NCBI RefSeq assembly: GCF_015477765.1
Contig: NZ_JADLQQ010000002.1
Coordinates: 1-64,000, forward strand
Source: Nocardia transvalensis
Lineage (GTDB): Bacteria > Actinomycetota > Actinomycetes > Mycobacteriales > Mycobacteriaceae
DNA: 64,000 bases
Direction of reading: 5' to 3'
Below are positions 62,986 through 64,000 of this stretch, in pieces. The notes under the pieces are model-generated. The model saw only the letters and a list, made by a program, of their open reading frames with translations. It was not told the DNA's origin and ran no database searches. The position numbers and the translations under genes are program-made. Numbering within the stretch: the stretch's first letter is position 1; every line of letters starts with the position of its first letter.

Positions 62986-64000
62986 TCACGAGTCGTAACC
63001 CCAGCCGCGGCCGTCTCTGCGGCCACGCCGCACGGTGGCCGCCGCGGCATAGGTGTTGGTGAGCTCGTACAGGTCGAGGTAGCCGAGATGTCGTCCGGAA
63101 CCCAGCTTGATCAACGCACCCTCGCCGGACCACCGATGTGTCACGAACGGTGCCACCCAGGCCGACGCGTCGACGCCCAGCTCGGTCCGTCCCTCCCGCC
63201 CGTCGGCGCGGGCCCAGTGCAGAGTGGGTGATCCAGCGGTGACGAGATAGTGGGTTTCGGCCGGTTCGGACAGGATTCCGCCGGTGTCACCGGTTACGCG
63301 CATGAACAGTCCGGTGAGATCGGGTAGGTGGGGTGCGGAGGCCATCGATGTGACCTGGTAGCCCTGGAAGGTCCGTATCTCCCGGCGACACTGTTCGATG
63401 TTCTTGAAGGTCTTGCCCACGGGGTCGTGCCTGGTCGCGGGCCGCATCAGCAGTCGGTAGTCGAACCCGAGCCTCGTTCCCAGCTCACGCAACAGCTCGA
63501 CCGAGCCCTCGTCGATGGCGGCGACGAGATCGAAGTCGCTCACGCCCAGACTTGTTGCGGCCGAGGCGATGGTGTGCCCGCGGCGTGCCAGCAGCAGGTT
63601 GGCCACCTTCTGTGGGGTCGAGCTTTCGCCGAGCCATCCGAGCATTGCGCTCGCCGCGGGATCCGACCAGTCGTTGATGTCTTCCAGGAGTCCCGCGAGC
63701 GCGGATCGACCGGTGTAGGACACGATTCGGGCCGGGTCGGTACCGGCCAGCGAGTAGCTGTGCGGACAATAGGACGGCTCGACATAGGAGTCGCCGACGA
63801 TCCACTCGTCCTCACCGGAGTTGGTTTCGATCACCTGCCAGGTGGCATCGCCGAGCTCCGCGCCCCATCGCCCGTGAATATCACCGGGGCCGAGATTGAT
63901 GGTGATGGCGGGCTCGAGATGCCCGTTGTTCAGCGCGGGTACTCGGTCGGCGGGGCACAGGATATCGAGTATGACCGGCGCGACCGCGCCCGGCGGTGCC
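62986..64000 (-). CDS. 2-Hydroxyethylphosphonate dioxygenase (HEPD)-like iron enzyme, 5' end beyond window
   Basis: About 337 codons run to the window edge. The sequence follows Streptomyces viridochromogenes HEPD (PhpD, 443 residues) closely: VPALNNGHLEPAITINLGPG, IVGDSYVEPSYCPHSYSLAG, VGKTFKNIEQCRREIRTFQG, SMASAPHLPDLTGLFMRV and the end VRRGRRDGRGWGYDS. Iron ligands equivalent to His129, Glu176 and His182 are present, as is Asn126. HEPD splits 2-hydroxyethylphosphonate into hydroxymethylphosphonate and formate. The related MPnS uses Gln in place of Glu, so HEPD activity is favoured. About 105 N-terminal residues are missing from view. Confidence 0.92.
   Translation of the reverse strand, partial: APPGAVAPVILDILCPADRVPALNNGHLEPAITINLGPGDIHGRWGAELGDATWQVIETNSGEDEWIVGDSYVEPSYCPHSYSLAGTDPARIVSYTGRSALAGLLEDINDWSDPAASAMLGWLGESSTPQKVANLLLARRGHTIASAATSLGVSDFDLVAAIDEGSVELLRELGTRLGFDYRLLMRPATRHDPVGKTFKNIEQCRREIRTFQGYQVTSMASAPHLPDLTGLFMRVTGDTGGILSEPAETHYLVTAGSPTLHWARADGREGRTELGVDASAWVAPFVTHRWSGEGALIKLGSGRHLGYLDLYELTNTYAAAATVRRGRRDGRGWGYDS

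Noticed and set aside
62986-64000. Methylphosphonate synthase instead of HEPD
   Set aside because: The equivalent of the HEPD ligand Glu176 is Glu here; MPnS uses Gln. The neighbouring oxidation genes also fit hydroxymethylphosphonate.

Overview
The window is GC-rich, densely coded DNA from an actinobacterium, most probably Nocardia or a close relative. The evidence is an MmpL transporter, a GabD2-type dehydrogenase, Ltp3/Ltp4 lipid-transfer thiolases with DUF35 partners, an Eis-type acetyltransferase, a PapA5-like acyltransferase, a UsfY-like protein, and an rpoB 3' end that is not followed by rpoC, as expected for the rifampicin-resistance paralogue rpoB2 known in Nocardia. No rRNA, tRNA, CRISPR array, transposase or phage gene was seen. 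All identifications come from reading sequence and recalling families; no database search was run.

Layout. 1-3413: end of rpoB2, a hairpin terminator, then a promoter and an F0-only ATP synthase operon (atpI-atpB-atpE-atpF and a b-delta homologue with no delta domain), with no F1 genes. 3410-13.9 kb: MmpL transporter, DedA-like protein with an apparent frameshift, F420-type nitroreductase, membrane acyltransferase, AraC, LuxR and TetR regulators, FAD monooxygenase. 13.96-23.2 kb: a TetR-controlled acyl-CoA catabolism locus (aldehyde dehydrogenase, FadD, SCP-2 thiolase, crotonase, Ltp3, Ltp4, two DUF35 proteins). 23.3-37.8 kb: methyltransferases, SnoaL-like proteins, Eis, NmrA, secreted beta-helix and hydrolase proteins, a lipoprotein hydrolase, an ArsR operon, and an LCM-type methyltransferase under two tandem operators. 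38.0-44.6 kb: a complete pqqA-C-D-E-B operon, a TetR, a PapA5-like acyltransferase, and a secreted PQQ beta-propeller dehydrogenase that probably uses the cofactor. 44.8-50.7 kb: S1/P1 nuclease, DJ-1 family protein, LysR, malate:quinone oxidoreductase, NTF2-like protein, GH3 hydrolase.

50.8-64.0 kb: two convergent operons that look like a phosphonate natural-product cluster. The minus-strand operon, read from the right edge, encodes a HEPD-like dioxygenase, D-2-hydroxyacid dehydrogenase, PEP mutase (EDK-x5-NS signature), phosphonopyruvate decarboxylase, aldehyde dehydrogenase and SDR. By analogy with phosphinothricin biosynthesis this could take PEP through phosphonopyruvate, phosphonoacetaldehyde, 2-hydroxyethylphosphonate, hydroxymethylphosphonate and phosphonoformaldehyde to phosphonoformate. 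The plus-strand operon encodes a PanC paralogue, a serine beta-lactamase-fold enzyme, an ABC exporter, a class III aminotransferase, an AMP ligase and a carrier protein, which suggests amination, activation or ligation, and export. The cluster continues beyond the right edge.

The two most notable points are this phosphonate/PanC cluster and the pairing of rpoB2 with an F0 paralogue whose c subunit differs at three positions that matter for diarylquinoline binding. Short tandem repeats occur at four intergenic or gene-end sites, and several palindromes mark likely TetR-family operators.
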